NCBI RefSeq assembly: GCF_034087045.1 | Contig: NZ_CP139247.1 | Coordinates: 248,001 to 312,000, forward strand | From: Chitinophaga sancti | GTDB taxonomy: Bacteria; Bacteroidota; Bacteroidia; Chitinophagales; Chitinophagaceae | DNA: 64,000 nt | Direction of reading: 5' to 3' | In this document: positions 1 through 9,118 of the stretch, in pieces | How the letters are laid out: each line of letters begins with the position of its first letter | Position numbering within the stretch: position 1 is the first letter of the stretch | The notes under the pieces: generated by a model | The model's input: the letters and a program-made list of their open reading frames with translations, nothing else | Databases searched by the model: none | What the model was told of the DNA's origin: nothing | Program-made: the position numbers and the translations under genes

Positions 1-740
1 GTTAAGATGGGTCTTTCCTGGTTACCCTCTACATAATTGAACCAGTCTCCATCCTTACTATACAATAAGAAATCATCTCCATATTTTAAATACAATGGAT
101 CTGGTTCCGGCGCACTACCGTCAGCAGGGATCCTCGTAGTAGAACAACCATAGATCCTGCCAGGCCCAGGTGTGAACCTAAACCGAATCTGGGGAAAATC
201 AGTCGTCGGTTGAATAAACTGCACATGGCCCAGTGGTAATTTTCTACCCGAAACAAAGTTATCACACTCTCCTTCTACGGGTATCAATTGATGCGACTGT
301 ATATAAGTGATCTCCGCATTGATCTTATCCTTCTCACTCTGTGTACGACGATACAATTTAATGTTCGCCAGGTGGACATGCCATGAAATACTATCCAGGT
401 TCAAACCTGCTTTTGTCAACAGGTCTGTCGTGAGAGGAACCAACTGATCCGGATTGTCTGTTGTAATGGCAAACACTTCCAGGAATGGTGCTACAGGCCG
501 CACCGTACCATTTTTCACATCTATGTTAGTTGCATCTTTGAAGATGACTTTATCAGGTGTGAATTTTGTCATGATCCCTGTGGTGGGATCTACTTTATAA
601 GATTCCTCTACTGTAATTTTTCTAAAATCAAGTGGATTTGTCGGGTCTACATCCAGCCTAAAAGCATCCATAGGCAATGAAGAGGAACCCAATCGCCCAA
701 TAGCGATAGGAGGCAAAATCCTTAAACCAGAAATTTGCAT
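1..740 (-). CDS. Hypothetical protein, C-terminus cut by window edge
   Basis: An open frame of about 246 codons starts at an ATG at 740-738 and runs off the left edge without a stop. The N-terminus reads MQISGLRILPPIAIGRLGSS, with no signal peptide. The pattern of a short strand, then PxIxIxRxGxS, then a hydrophilic beta-rich region faintly recalls the first residues of LodA/GoxA-type quinoprotein oxidases, but the resemblance is too short to name the family. It lies 142 bp downstream of the ferritin-like gene at 883-2391 on the same strand, so the two probably form one unit. A bare ferritin-like protein beside a large beta-rich protein suggests an oxidative enzyme pair; this is inference. 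No function is assigned. Confidence 0.7.
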   Translation of the reverse strand, partial: MQISGLRILPPIAIGRLGSSSLPMDAFRLDVDPTNPLDFRKITVEESYKVDPTTGIMTKFTPDKVIFKDATNIDVKNGTVRPVAPFLEVFAITTDNPDQLVPLTTDLLTKAGLNLDSISWHVHLANIKLYRRTQSEKDKINAEITYIQSHQLIPVEGECDNFVSGRKLPLGHVQFIQPTTDFPQIRFRFTPGPGRIYGCSTTRIPADGSAPEPDPLYLKYGDDFLLYSKDGDWFNYVEGNQERPIL

Positions 741-882
741 ACAATATGTTTATGTGGGTGAATTAAATGGTTTCGAGAATGATGACATTCGGAAATGCGA
801 TCAATCTTCTGGTAAAAAATAAAACAGTTACGCAGAATCAATTCCTTCCTAATAAACTAAACAGCCTCAATCACCTCCATCC

Positions 883-2391
883 CTACTTCATACACACCTT
901 ATCCCCCGCCAATATCGCATCCGCCACCTCCATCAACTTCCTATCCGCCGCCTGCAATGAATACAAATAAGTACTATACTGCTGATCACCAAACGCCAGT
1001 AACGCTGAAATAATCCCCAACGAAGCATCCAGCAAATCCTTATGCACCCGCCACCTATTCTTCTCCCCAAAAGGTAAATCCAACGTATAAGGCGACAAAA
1101 ACGGCGGCCCCGCCTTCTTATCCGTTCCCCCACCCGCAGGCAAATTCATCAACACATTCGCCAGTGTCCGCAAATTATACATCTCCCCAAACGTCGCATG
1201 TATAATCATACCCCTCGGTGAATTCACCATATCATTATACCCATCTCCCAACAAAAAACTATGCGTTAAAAAATTCAACAACATCCGATACCGCACATCG
1301 AATAAATTCGCCCAGAACTTCGTCTGAAAATCCGTAATCATACTCACCCCATCACTCGGTATCGCACTCTGCTCAGGAGAAACATAAGGATTCGTGAGAA
1401 TATTCTTAGAAGGATTAAACGTTGCAGGCAATTTCCGCCATGCTTTATAAATATTTAAAAACCGCTGGAAATGCGATTCATCTGCATCATCCGCATCCGG
1501 GTTCTCCCCCTGCTCTGCAATCGCTTTCACAGCAGCAACGGTATCTGTACGACAGGTTAATGGCACCACCAACACATTCGGTGTATTCGCCGGACTCGCA
1601 TGCGTTGAATTCCCCCTCGCGCCATGATCATACCCACGCTGCCATTCATCCTGCTTTGCCTGAAAAGGATATGTTTCCACACCAAAGACATCATCTGGTA
1701 TCATCTCTTCATTTTCCAACAATTCAATGATGCTTTCAAACAACACACTAATCGGATCGCCTATATTCGTCGAAGGTAGCAACGCTTTAATCTCCTGCTT
1801 GATCGCCTTTGTCTCTGCATCATCACTATCCTGTACATTCAGCCACCCTGCAGGTGACTCTGCATACACATACTTGGCCAGAGAAGCTTTGGACAATGGC
1901 TCCAACGTAAAATCAAACGGGTACAAAGATGAATCATAAGGAAAATCCTGCCTGGCAAAATTCAATGGCGCACCAATCACCCGCAGTACATTTTGAATAG
2001 ATACAAAATGCCCCATCTCTTCCTTTGCTATACCCATGATGACTTCCTGCCAACTCTTCACCAGGTCTTTCTGTGCATCAGGCACATGATCGCCGCCCAG
2101 GCTGTACGCGGCATACAAATATTGCACCATGAGACTGTGCTCTAACTCCGCATCTACATGGAGCATATAAGTTAACCAGTCTTTAGGATTGAACTCCGGC
2201 GGAATCAGCGGGCCTGCGGTAATACCCTCCGCACTAAATGTAGAGCTATCTCCCGCAATAAATCCGGAGATACCTTCGGCCGTACCTTCCGTACTAATAA
2301 ACGCTGCTGCTCTCAGGGCGGTGACACCCCTTCTTTCAGGACGTGCCTGATCCAGCAGAAATGACAAATGTCGCTGCATGCTACTTCTCAT
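883..2391 (-). CDS. Ferritin-like domain protein (VioB/RebD-type, PF12902-like)
   Basis: The 502-residue protein carries a long helical ferritin-like domain from about residue 70. A first helix (LMVQYLYAAYSLGG) follows the segment HVDAELEHS, and a second has KEEMGHFVSIQNVLRVIG, giving the E...E..H pattern of diiron four-helix bundles. This arrangement is typical of the ferritin-like domain found alone or at the N-terminus of VioB/RebD-type iminophenyl-pyruvate dimer synthases. The C-terminal half (residues about 330-500) is mostly helical and contains a second EMYNLRTL segment. The first 60 residues are low-complexity and not a clear signal peptide. The next gene downstream (1-740) is probably co-transcribed. 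Substrate unknown; an oxidative role is inferred from the metal-binding pattern. Confidence 0.75.
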   Translation of the reverse strand: MRSSMQRHLSFLLDQARPERRGVTALRAAAFISTEGTAEGISGFIAGDSSTFSAEGITAGPLIPPEFNPKDWLTYMLHVDAELEHSLMVQYLYAAYSLGGDHVPDAQKDLVKSWQEVIMGIAKEEMGHFVSIQNVLRVIGAPLNFARQDFPYDSSLYPFDFTLEPLSKASLAKYVYAESPAGWLNVQDSDDAETKAIKQEIKALLPSTNIGDPISVLFESIIELLENEEMIPDDVFGVETYPFQAKQDEWQRGYDHGARGNSTHASPANTPNVLVVPLTCRTDTVAAVKAIAEQGENPDADDADESHFQRFLNIYKAWRKLPATFNPSKNILTNPYVSPEQSAIPSDGVSMITDFQTKFWANLFDVRYRMLLNFLTHSFLLGDGYNDMVNSPRGMIIHATFGEMYNLRTLANVLMNLPAGGGTDKKAGPPFLSPYTLDLPFGEKNRWRVHKDLLDASLGIISALLAFGDQQYSTYLYSLQAADRKLMEVADAILAGDKVCMK

Positions 2392-2620
2392 AGAATGAAA
2401 TAGTTAGGGTCGTGGAGGTGATTGAGTTGTGGTTATAAAAATGTTATAAAATGCTGCCTTAATTGATCATTATTCACATGAGGGCTTCCATAATCAGCAT
2501 ATTTAACGTCTCGAAAAAGAATATGTTCACCGCACAGAAAAAATTATAATTTTCTAATTCATTTTGATAAATTTATCTCCACAGGTCTAAATTCATTCAC
2601 ACATTCCACTTCATGCACTT

Positions 2621-5194
2621 ATGAATAAGCGAATCAGCCTTATTTTCTTAGCCCAGGCGCTCTGTCTTTCCCTTTCCGCGCAGATCCAGGTAAAACAACT
2701 GCTCACGGAAGGTTTAAAAGATCCACAAACTATTGATAATGCACATCCCCGCTTCAGCTGGAAACTCAGCACGGAGCAAAAGAATACCCTTCAATCGGCC
2801 TATGAAATTACCGTAATGGATGGAAAGAAGACCACATGGACGAGTGGTAAGATCACCTCCGACGAGTCTTTGCATGCCCCCTATGAAGGTGACGCCCTCA
2901 CGCCCGGCAAACTATATAGCTGGAAAGTAAAGGTGTGGGATAACCATGGTCATAACAGCGCTTCTACCGAACCCGCTTACTTCCGCATGGGAATTACGGA
3001 TTGGAAAGCAAAATGGATAGAACCCGGTTACACCGAACCAGCCACTAACCGCCCATGTCCTATTTTCAAAACCAGTTATCGTAATGGAAAGAAAATAGCT
3101 TCGGCCATCGCGTACATCACCAGTCATGGTTTGTACGAAGCCCGTATCAACGATAAAAAAGTAGGTGACGGTTTCCTCACGCCTGGTTTTACCAGCTATA
3201 ACAAACGCCTGCAATACCAGGCATACGATGTCACCAACCTCCTGCAATCAGGCGATAACAATATTGAAATCACCGTAGGTTCCGGTTGGTACAGGGGCAC
3301 CATCGGCTGGGGCGAGAATAAATATGGTAAGACACTGGGCGTGTTATACCAAATGGAAGTCACCTACACCGACGGCACTAAAGAAACCATCATCTCCGAC
3401 GAGCACTGGAAATCAGGCACTGGCAAGATCACCTACTCCGAAATCTATAACGGCGAATGGCAGGATAACCGCAAAGAAACTACCTGGACGGGGGTGAAAG
3501 TGATCGACGTTCCCCTGAACAACCTGGTAGCAAGCGTGGCGCCTCCTGTTACCAAACACGAGGTGTTCAGCAATATCAAGATGATCAAAACGCCGGCCGG
3601 TGAAAATGTGATCGACTTTGGCCAGAACCTCTCCGGCTTTGTTCACTTCAAAGCCAGCGGTCAACCCGGCGATAGCATCATCCTCGAACATGGTGAGATC
3701 CTGGACAAGAAAGGCAACTTTTACAATGCCAACCTGCGCACCGCTGCTGCTAAAGACATCTTCGTTCTCAGCGGCAAAGGCGAAGAATTCTTCGAACCAC
3801 ATTTTACCTTCCATGGTTTCAGATACGTAAGAGTGAAGACCAAAGCGAAAATGACCGGCATCGAAGCGGTGGCCATTTATTCAAATACGCCCGCTACCGG
3901 CACTTTCGAATGTTCTAACGCGATGATCAACCAACTCCAGCATAATATTCAATGGAGCCAGGTGGACAACTTCGTAGACATACCGACCGATTGCCCACAG
4001 CGTGATGAACGTCTTGGGTGGACAGGCGATGCCCAGGCCTTTGTGCAAACGGCTTCCTTCAATCACAACGTCAATACCTTCTTTACTAAATGGCTCCGTG
4101 ACCTGGCAGCTGATCAGTTACAAAATGGTTCCGTGCCTTACGTGATTCCAAACGTACTGGGCAATGACGCCACGGGTTCTGCCGGCTGGGGAGATGCCGC
4201 CACCGTTGTGCCATGGACGATGTACCAGGTATATAGCGATAAACGGCTCTTAGAACAACAATATCCTTCCATGAAGGGATGGGTTGATTTCATCCAACTG
4301 CAATCTCCCAATAACATGTGGGCGAGTGGCTATCACTTTGGCGACTGGTTATCTTATAAATCAGAGAACCGCTATGCCGATACCTATACTTATATCACCA
4401 CCCAATGTTACTATGCGTTATCCACACAACTCGTGATTAATGCCGCCAAAGTGCTCGGCAAACAGGATGATGTGGAAAAATATTCCGCCTTACTGAAAAA
4501 AATCAAAGACGCCTTTTGTGCAGAGTATGTGACCCCCAATGGTCGTATCATGTCGAATACCCAGACCTCTTATGTACTGGCGCTGGCATTTGACATGCTA
4601 CCAGAAAACATCAGGGCGATGGCGGCAAAAAACCTTGTGGATGACATTGCCAGCTATAATAATCACCTGACCACCGGCTTCCTGGGCACTTATTTATTGT
4701 CAAACACGTTGACCAGGTTTGGCTATACCGATGTTGCCTACAAGCTCTTATTGCAAGAGACCTATCCGTCCTGGTTATACCCTGTAAAAATGGGTGCGAC
4801 CACGATATGGGAGCGTTGGGACGGCATGAAGACTGACAGTACTTTCCAGACAACAGATATGAACTCCTTTAACCACTACGCCTATGGCGCGATCGGAGAT
4901 TGGATGTATAAGAACATCACTGGCATCAATATGGACTCCACCACCACCGGCTTTAAAAAGATCAAAATTATGCCAAGACCGGGTGGTAACCTGACTTATG
5001 CAAAGGCCGGTTATGAGAGTGGATACGGCAAAATTGGCGTAGACTGGAAAATCCAGGACAATAAATTTATGATGGATGTAGAGATACCTGTTAACACCAC
5101 TGCCGAAATCTATGTACCTGGAAAAGAAGGGAAAGAGGAAGTCGGAAGCGGTAAATACCACTATGAATCCACTATCAATACCACAAATAAGTAG
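2621..5194 (+). CDS. Alpha-L-rhamnosidase, glycoside hydrolase family 78
   Basis: This 857-residue secreted enzyme should release alpha-L-rhamnose from pectic or glycoside substrates. It starts with a signal peptide (about 20 residues ending SLSAQ). An N-terminal beta-sandwich and rhamnosidase N-domain (about 20-320) precede an (alpha/alpha)6 barrel (about 420-780) and a C-terminal beta domain. The family signature DCPQRDERLGWTGD is intact, placing the general acid at Glu463; the second conserved glutamate is Glu731 in TTIWERWDG. Length and domain order match full-length GH78. It is divergent from the ferritin-like gene and is followed 94 bp later by an acyl-CoA dehydrogenase, so it looks monocistronic. 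No SusC/SusD pair lies nearby. Confidence 0.95.
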   Translation: MNKRISLIFLAQALCLSLSAQIQVKQLLTEGLKDPQTIDNAHPRFSWKLSTEQKNTLQSAYEITVMDGKKTTWTSGKITSDESLHAPYEGDALTPGKLYSWKVKVWDNHGHNSASTEPAYFRMGITDWKAKWIEPGYTEPATNRPCPIFKTSYRNGKKIASAIAYITSHGLYEARINDKKVGDGFLTPGFTSYNKRLQYQAYDVTNLLQSGDNNIEITVGSGWYRGTIGWGENKYGKTLGVLYQMEVTYTDGTKETIISDEHWKSGTGKITYSEIYNGEWQDNRKETTWTGVKVIDVPLNNLVASVAPPVTKHEVFSNIKMIKTPAGENVIDFGQNLSGFVHFKASGQPGDSIILEHGEILDKKGNFYNANLRTAAAKDIFVLSGKGEEFFEPHFTFHGFRYVRVKTKAKMTGIEAVAIYSNTPATGTFECSNAMINQLQHNIQWSQVDNFVDIPTDCPQRDERLGWTGDAQAFVQTASFNHNVNTFFTKWLRDLAADQLQNGSVPYVIPNVLGNDATGSAGWGDAATVVPWTMYQVYSDKRLLEQQYPSMKGWVDFIQLQSPNNMWASGYHFGDWLSYKSENRYADTYTYITTQCYYALSTQLVINAAKVLGKQDDVEKYSALLKKIKDAFCAEYVTPNGRIMSNTQTSYVLALAFDMLPENIRAMAAKNLVDDIASYNNHLTTGFLGTYLLSNTLTRFGYTDVAYKLLLQETYPSWLYPVKMGATTIWERWDGMKTDSTFQTTDMNSFNHYAYGAIGDWMYKNITGINMDSTTTGFKKIKIMPRPGGNLTYAKAGYESGYGKIGVDWKIQDNKFMMDVEIPVNTTAEIYVPGKEGKEEVGSGKYHYESTINTTNK

Positions 5195-5224
5195 ACATTA
5201 TCTCCGGATAATCATCGATTAATA

Positions 5225-5256
5225 TTGGCAAGACAACGGTCAAAATCCTATATTTA
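5225..5256 (+). promoter_or_regulatory. Bacteroidota-type promoter of the acyl-CoA dehydrogenase gene
   Basis: TTG at 5225-5227 and TATATTTA at 5249-5256 are separated by 21 bp, close to the TTG-N19/21-TAnnTTTG pattern of Bacteroidota sigma factor promoters. Transcription would begin near 5261, about 28 nt before the chosen ATG at 5289. Confidence 0.5.
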
Positions 5257-5288
5257 GGCCCCGATTGCTTTTTTTAAAGGATGATAAT

Positions 5289-6782
5289 ATGGAAAATTCA
5301 AGGAGTCTAACAGAGTTTATCGCTGATTTTGAGCGGGCGCTTAGACGAATATTTTATGAACAAAATGATATTAATCAGTTAAGTCTTCAGCGGGGCTTAC
5401 CCGATAATATATGGAAGGATATTATGGACATGGCGCCTCTTTCTGTAGCCATACCAACGGCATACGGAGGTAGAGGAGCGGTGGTAAAAGAATGTCTTTC
5501 ATTATTGTCTGCCGCGGCATATGAGTCTTTGCCGCTATCGCTGACCTTTGGGATTAATATCGCTTTGTTCCTGGAGCCGCTGGCCAAATACGGTAATGAC
5601 AAAATAAAGAAGGAAGTATTTGACAACTTCCTCCACAACCAAAGTATGGGGGGCCTCATGATCACGGAGCCCGATTTTGGGAGTGATGCCTTGAATATGA
5701 TGACGGCTTACAAGGAGCTGACTGACACTTTCGCCATCAAAGGTTCTAAGCACTGGCAAGGTCTGACCGGCCAGGCAAATTACTGGCTGATTGCTGCCAG
5801 GAAAGAACAGGAAGATGGCAGTTTGTCAAGAGACGTGGATTTCTTCATGGCAGACAACTGTAAGAAAGAGCAAAAGATCATCGTGGAGTCATATTACAAT
5901 AATCTTGGTTTGTACATGATTCCCTATGGATTGAATAAAATCGACATCCAGGTGCCTAAGGAACAGATATTGATTCCGGAAAGCACCGGTATCAAGATGA
6001 TGCTGGACATCCTGCACAGAAGCAGGATGCAGTTCCCGGGAATGGGTATGGGCTTTATCAAACGAATGTTGGACGAAGCACTGGATCATACCAAGAACAG
6101 GATGGTAGGTGCGGGCAACCTCTACGCCATGGACTCCATTAAGTTCCAGCTGTCACGTATACAAACAGCCTTTACCATCTGCTCTGCGATGTGTTACAAA
6201 AGCAGCAAGATCAGCGGTATTGAAAATAACCTGGCTACAGAAGGACTGGAAGCGAACAGTATGAAGGCCCTCGTGACCGACCTGATGCACGAGTCCGCCC
6301 AGCTGTGTTTGCAGTTGTCCGGCGCCAACGGCTATAAGATCAGTCATATCGCGGGTAGAGGTATCGTAGACAGCCGGCCTTTCCAGATCTTTGAAGGTTC
6401 CAACGAGATGTTGTACACACAGATTGCGGATGTGGTGATGAAGAAGATGAAACGCCATCATACCAGCAGCCTGTACGACTTCCTGTCTACCTTCCCATTG
6501 ACACAGCGATCTTCAGAATACTTTAAAGAACAGCTTGCCGTTGATGTATCCACTACCCTGACCCAACGTAAGATGGTGGACCTGGGTAAGATCATCAGCA
6601 GACTCATTTGTACAGATTATACACTGGAAATGGAGGATGCAGGGTTCAGGAAAGACCTGGTAGAGAACTGTATTGGCAACGTGCGGATGGAAATAGCGCA
6701 CCTGGTATCCAATCTGGGGATTTCGAACCTGTCAGTTCCGGTAGACGACTATCGGGCAGACAGTGACTGGTTCTCCCTATAA
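5289..6782 (+). CDS. Acyl-CoA dehydrogenase family protein
   Basis: This flavoprotein is expected to catalyse alpha,beta-dehydrogenation of an acyl-CoA or acyl-carrier-protein thioester. I start it at ATG 5289, preceded by AAAGGA with 7-nt spacing, rather than at the in-frame TTG at 5265, which lies almost at the likely transcription start. At 497 residues it is about 100 longer than ordinary family members, with the extra part after the catalytic core. The flavin-loop region MITEPDFGSDA, the middle beta-domain and the C-terminal helical domain are all present. The catalytic base is probably Glu369 in FEGSNEMLY. A strong terminator follows and the gene stands alone, so the thioester substrate cannot be deduced. 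The long C-terminal extension resembles that of fused or polyketide-associated dehydrogenases, which is inference. Confidence 0.9.
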   Translation: MENSRSLTEFIADFERALRRIFYEQNDINQLSLQRGLPDNIWKDIMDMAPLSVAIPTAYGGRGAVVKECLSLLSAAAYESLPLSLTFGINIALFLEPLAKYGNDKIKKEVFDNFLHNQSMGGLMITEPDFGSDALNMMTAYKELTDTFAIKGSKHWQGLTGQANYWLIAARKEQEDGSLSRDVDFFMADNCKKEQKIIVESYYNNLGLYMIPYGLNKIDIQVPKEQILIPESTGIKMMLDILHRSRMQFPGMGMGFIKRMLDEALDHTKNRMVGAGNLYAMDSIKFQLSRIQTAFTICSAMCYKSSKISGIENNLATEGLEANSMKALVTDLMHESAQLCLQLSGANGYKISHIAGRGIVDSRPFQIFEGSNEMLYTQIADVVMKKMKRHHTSSLYDFLSTFPLTQRSSEYFKEQLAVDVSTTLTQRKMVDLGKIISRLICTDYTLEMEDAGFRKDLVENCIGNVRMEIAHLVSNLGISNLSVPVDDYRADSDWFSL

Positions 6783-6800
6783 GAACGATATTTAGTTAAT

Positions 6801-6831
6801 ATAAGCGCTGGCAACAGCGCTTATGTTTTTT
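6801..6831 (+). terminator. Intrinsic terminator after acyl-CoA dehydrogenase
   Basis: A perfect 10-bp stem (ATAAGCGCTG paired with CAGCGCTTAT, loop GCAA) is followed by a T-rich stretch at 6825-6831. Confidence 0.85.
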
Positions 6832-6849
6832 ATAGCCAAAAATAAACCG

Positions 6850-6857
6850 TACCTTTG
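6850..6857 (+). promoter_or_regulatory. TAnnTTTG promoter element with a roughly 200-nt leader
   Basis: TACCTTTG matches the Bacteroidota -7 element exactly. The next start codon on this strand is at 7059, so the transcript would carry an untranslated leader of about 195 nt. That length is unusual here (other genes in the window have 20-30 nt) and is what cold-shock type mRNAs have. No clear -33 TTG is seen at the expected spacing. Confidence 0.5.
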
Positions 6858-7058
6858 CTGTAATTTAGCATCTGTCTGGCACTATTACACAATACTAAAT
6901 ATCCAACACTAACAGCGATCCAGACTAATACTACACCTTGCTATTACTTATCAATTGAGATGATAGTTAGCCTCGTATGGGGATGCCATTTTCTATTAAT
7001 TTTATTACTAACATCGATCAATTCCTTTTGATCTATTCTATCACCAATTTTTTTTACT

Positions 7059-7271
7059 ATGGCAATAAGCTGGAATAAAAAGACAAAAGAGAATAAAAAG
7101 AAGGTTGCAAAGCAGCAGAAAGAGGACAGGAAACAGGAGAGGAAAGCGAATTCTGCAAAAGGACAAGGCCTGGAAAGTATGATGGCTTACCTGGATGAAG
7201 ATGGCAACCTGACCACGGTTCCGCCAGAGGAACGTGAGAAAGTTAAAAAAGAAGATAAAGAACAAGAATAA
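7059..7271 (+). CDS. Small basic protein resembling the N-terminal part of Bacteroidota cold-shock proteins
   Basis: The 70-residue protein is nearly half Lys/Arg/Glu, with a charged helix (about residues 5-35) followed by LESMMAYLDEDGNLTTVPPE. From memory of the family, this matches the N-terminal extension of Bacteroidota cold-shock domain proteins: a charged helix, then a 'MMAYVDExGNITxxPPD' motif, then the OB-fold. Here the frame stops after the extension and a hairpin terminator follows at once, so the RNA-binding cold-shock domain is absent. It could be a free-standing form of the module or a deletion remnant. The intact motif and the long leader argue for a functional small RNA-associated protein, but this is inference. 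Confidence 0.8.
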   Translation: MAISWNKKTKENKKKVAKQQKEDRKQERKANSAKGQGLESMMAYLDEDGNLTTVPPEEREKVKKEDKEQE

Positions 7272-7299
7272 TTAAAGGGGAGAGCCCCCCCTTTAATTA
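7269..7299 (+). terminator. Hairpin terminator after the small basic protein
   Basis: A 12-bp stem (TAATTAAAGGGG with CCCCTTTAATTA) overlaps the stop codon region. The A/T-rich lower stem may provide the weak tail, since no separate T tract follows. Confidence 0.6.
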
Positions 7300-7353
7300 A
7301 TGTTCTAGTGGAGTGATGGTTTCACGTTTATGTTTTTAGCAATGCCTTTGTGT

Positions 7354-7500
7354 TTAGGTTTTTAACATTGTCTTTACCACACTCTTCCTATGCTTAGATA
7401 CAGGAATCTCCTTCTCTGTATAGTTCAATCCCAGAATACTGCTTACATGCAACTTATTTATTAAATGCCATCTGGTAAATCCAAACCTGCTTATAAGCAT
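7354..7500 (-). pseudogene. Possible LytTR-domain remnant (48 codons)
   Basis: A 48-residue frame ends with the segment EIPVSKHRKSVVKTMLKT. The pattern of hydrophobic-Pro-(I/V)-(S/A)-x-x-(R/K)-(K) near a C-terminus resembles the last strand and helix of LytTR DNA-binding domains, such as the intact one in the regulator at 14162-14851 (ELPIARNRKEKLFELL). The receiver domain and the first part of LytTR are missing and no start signal is evident. I treat it as debris of a lost regulator; it could also be a chance frame. Confidence 0.3.
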
Positions 7501-7548
7501 ATCATTTAAATACAATTAGATGCGCTATCCGATTCGTCAAATAGCCGT

Positions 7549-7659
7549 CTATTTATGAACCAATATCTGCAGCAGGTTCTTTAATCCTTTATTTTCCTTC
7601 TCACTTTTAATGACATTATGGAGTATGATCTCCCTGATTAATGACAATGTTTGTTTCAT
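7549..7659 (-). CDS. Small ORF of unknown nature (36 aa)
   Basis: A 36-codon frame from ATG 7659 encodes an amphipathic, lysine-rich peptide (MKQTLSLIREIILHNVIKSE at its start). It has no convincing ribosome binding site and no recognised family. It may be an unannotated small protein or part of the same decayed locus as 7354-7500. Listed only because it is the best frame in an otherwise empty interval. Confidence 0.2.
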   Translation of the reverse strand: MKQTLSLIREIILHNVIKSEKENKGLKNLLQILVHK

Positions 7660-7925
7660 CTTTTGCGGGTAAAACTAACAATGCATCACAAGAGGAATAA
7701 TAAAGAATGTAAAAATGGGAGCAATGAGTTTGAATCTGGAAGCTTTACCAGAAATATCATTTGTGCACTACTAAGGTCAGATTTCTCACTCTTACATCAT
7801 TATTAATCATGCAATTCTTAATCACAATAAAAATGTAAAAATTCCCTTTTTTATTGAATTTCCTGATGTAACTTAATATTGTAATGGCCCTGCAATAGGG
7901 TTCATTAGCCAATACACCACGATTT

Positions 7926-8858
7926 ATGAGTGCAAATTATTCTCGACTCCTTCGGGATGACGACTTAGTACAACATTTTATTGAAAAAGTTCTTCAATTC
8001 AGAACTACTCCAAAAATCATCAGGAAAATTGTGACAAGTGAGAAAATGTTGATGGATTTTAAGGAGGAAGAAAACACGTTAATTAGTACAAAGCATAGAG
8101 ACAGAGATTATGTAAGTGAACTGGATAGATGGAACTTAAGAGAACGTATCATTTCCGAATTGTACACACTACAAAGATTGGAGAATGACGATGAAACAAT
8201 ACTGGGGGCAGGAGGTGCCTTACCTCGAACACCTGTAAGATCTGAAAGAAGGGCCTTCATACTGATAGGGCCACCGGCATCAGGAAAATCTTCAATAGCA
8301 AATGCTATATCTGAAGATGAAGGTGCTATCATCTTAGATTCTGATTTCGCCAAAAGGAAATTACCTGAATTTGAATATGACTGCGGGGCCACACTTGTTC
8401 AGGAAGAATCAAATAAAATTATTTTTGGCTTTGGAGAAAATAATCCACAAAACATTCAATCATTATATAACCGGGCTATTGAAAATGGGAACAATTTGGT
8501 AATTCCTAAAGTTGGACCAGATCCAAAATCTATAATTAAACTCGCCGAAACGCTGACTAAAATTGACTATCAGGTCAACTTAACATTAGTTTCTCTAAAA
8601 CGGAGAGAAGCTACCATCAGGGCATTACATCGTTTTAATGCTACCAAAAGGTATGTTCCACTGGGGTATATATTTGATCAGGTTGGAAACGACCCGCTGC
8701 TGACATATTACTTAGTGAAAGAGAAAGGGCAGGAATTTTTTAGCAGCTTTGGAGCTATTAGTACTGATGTTATTCTAAACGAAGCCCCTGAATGTATTGA
8801 TCTAAAAGGAGATAATCCGGCTAAAAAATATAAACTTAATCAAAATCGATTTTTTTAA
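7926..8858 (+). CDS. Zeta-toxin-like nucleotide/sugar kinase
   Basis: The 310-residue protein contains a P-loop GPPASGKSS (Lys121) followed by ILDSDFAKRKLPEF (Asp138, Asp140). This is the arrangement of zeta toxins, where the DxDxFR-type motif binds the UDP-GlcNAc substrate. A strand GNNLVIPKVG corresponds to the zeta segment that normally reads GYNLVIEGT. An N-terminal helical extension of about 95 residues precedes the kinase core and is not part of classical zeta. There is no epsilon-type antitoxin upstream; a 64-residue basic protein follows 15 bp downstream and may be the antidote or partner. The AT-rich composition against neighbouring genes and the isolated context suggest horizontal acquisition. 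Cytoplasmic. Toxicity is inferred only from family. Confidence 0.8.
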   Translation: MSANYSRLLRDDDLVQHFIEKVLQFRTTPKIIRKIVTSEKMLMDFKEEENTLISTKHRDRDYVSELDRWNLRERIISELYTLQRLENDDETILGAGGALPRTPVRSERRAFILIGPPASGKSSIANAISEDEGAIILDSDFAKRKLPEFEYDCGATLVQEESNKIIFGFGENNPQNIQSLYNRAIENGNNLVIPKVGPDPKSIIKLAETLTKIDYQVNLTLVSLKRREATIRALHRFNATKRYVPLGYIFDQVGNDPLLTYYLVKEKGQEFFSSFGAISTDVILNEAPECIDLKGDNPAKKYKLNQNRFF

Positions 8859-8873
8859 CCAAACTGGCTTCAT

Positions 8874-9068
8874 ATGCAAAAGAATATTATGACCGGGAAA
8901 ATTTCTAAAAAGAAAAACAGAAGAGTTCCTAGAGGTTTTAAAAAAACAGACGCGCTGGTAAACAAAATGGACAGATACTACAGAGCGCTCTCTTACATTT
9001 ATAAAGTGGAATCCGAAGCAATTGATATAATGATTGCATCTACAAATGCTTTTATTGCAAAGCAATAA
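8874..9068 (+). CDS. Small basic protein paired with zeta-like toxin
   Basis: The 64-residue protein has a strongly basic N-terminus (GKISKKKNRRVPRGFKKTD) and a helical, mildly hydrophobic C-terminus. It starts 15 bp after the zeta-like stop codon, so the two are probably co-transcribed; a 17-bp stem terminator follows. No family is recognised. The size and linkage fit an antitoxin or small accessory protein, although zeta antitoxins usually precede the toxin and are acidic, which argues against direct homology to epsilon. Confidence 0.6.
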   Translation: MQKNIMTGKISKKKNRRVPRGFKKTDALVNKMDRYYRALSYIYKVESEAIDIMIASTNAFIAKQ

Positions 9069-9118
9069 ATCTGCAGATACTTTTTATTTCTCAGATTAAA
9101 TTCATAATATAAATATTA

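Larger units (their letters stand above)
7300..7925. other. AT-rich gene-poor stretch with remnants
   Basis: This 626-bp interval is clearly AT-richer than the flanking genes. It holds two short minus-strand frames (7354-7500 and 7549-7659, listed separately) and otherwise no supported gene. The last 130 bp before the zeta-toxin gene are A/T runs with no TAnnTTTG box that I can point to. Confidence 0.6.
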
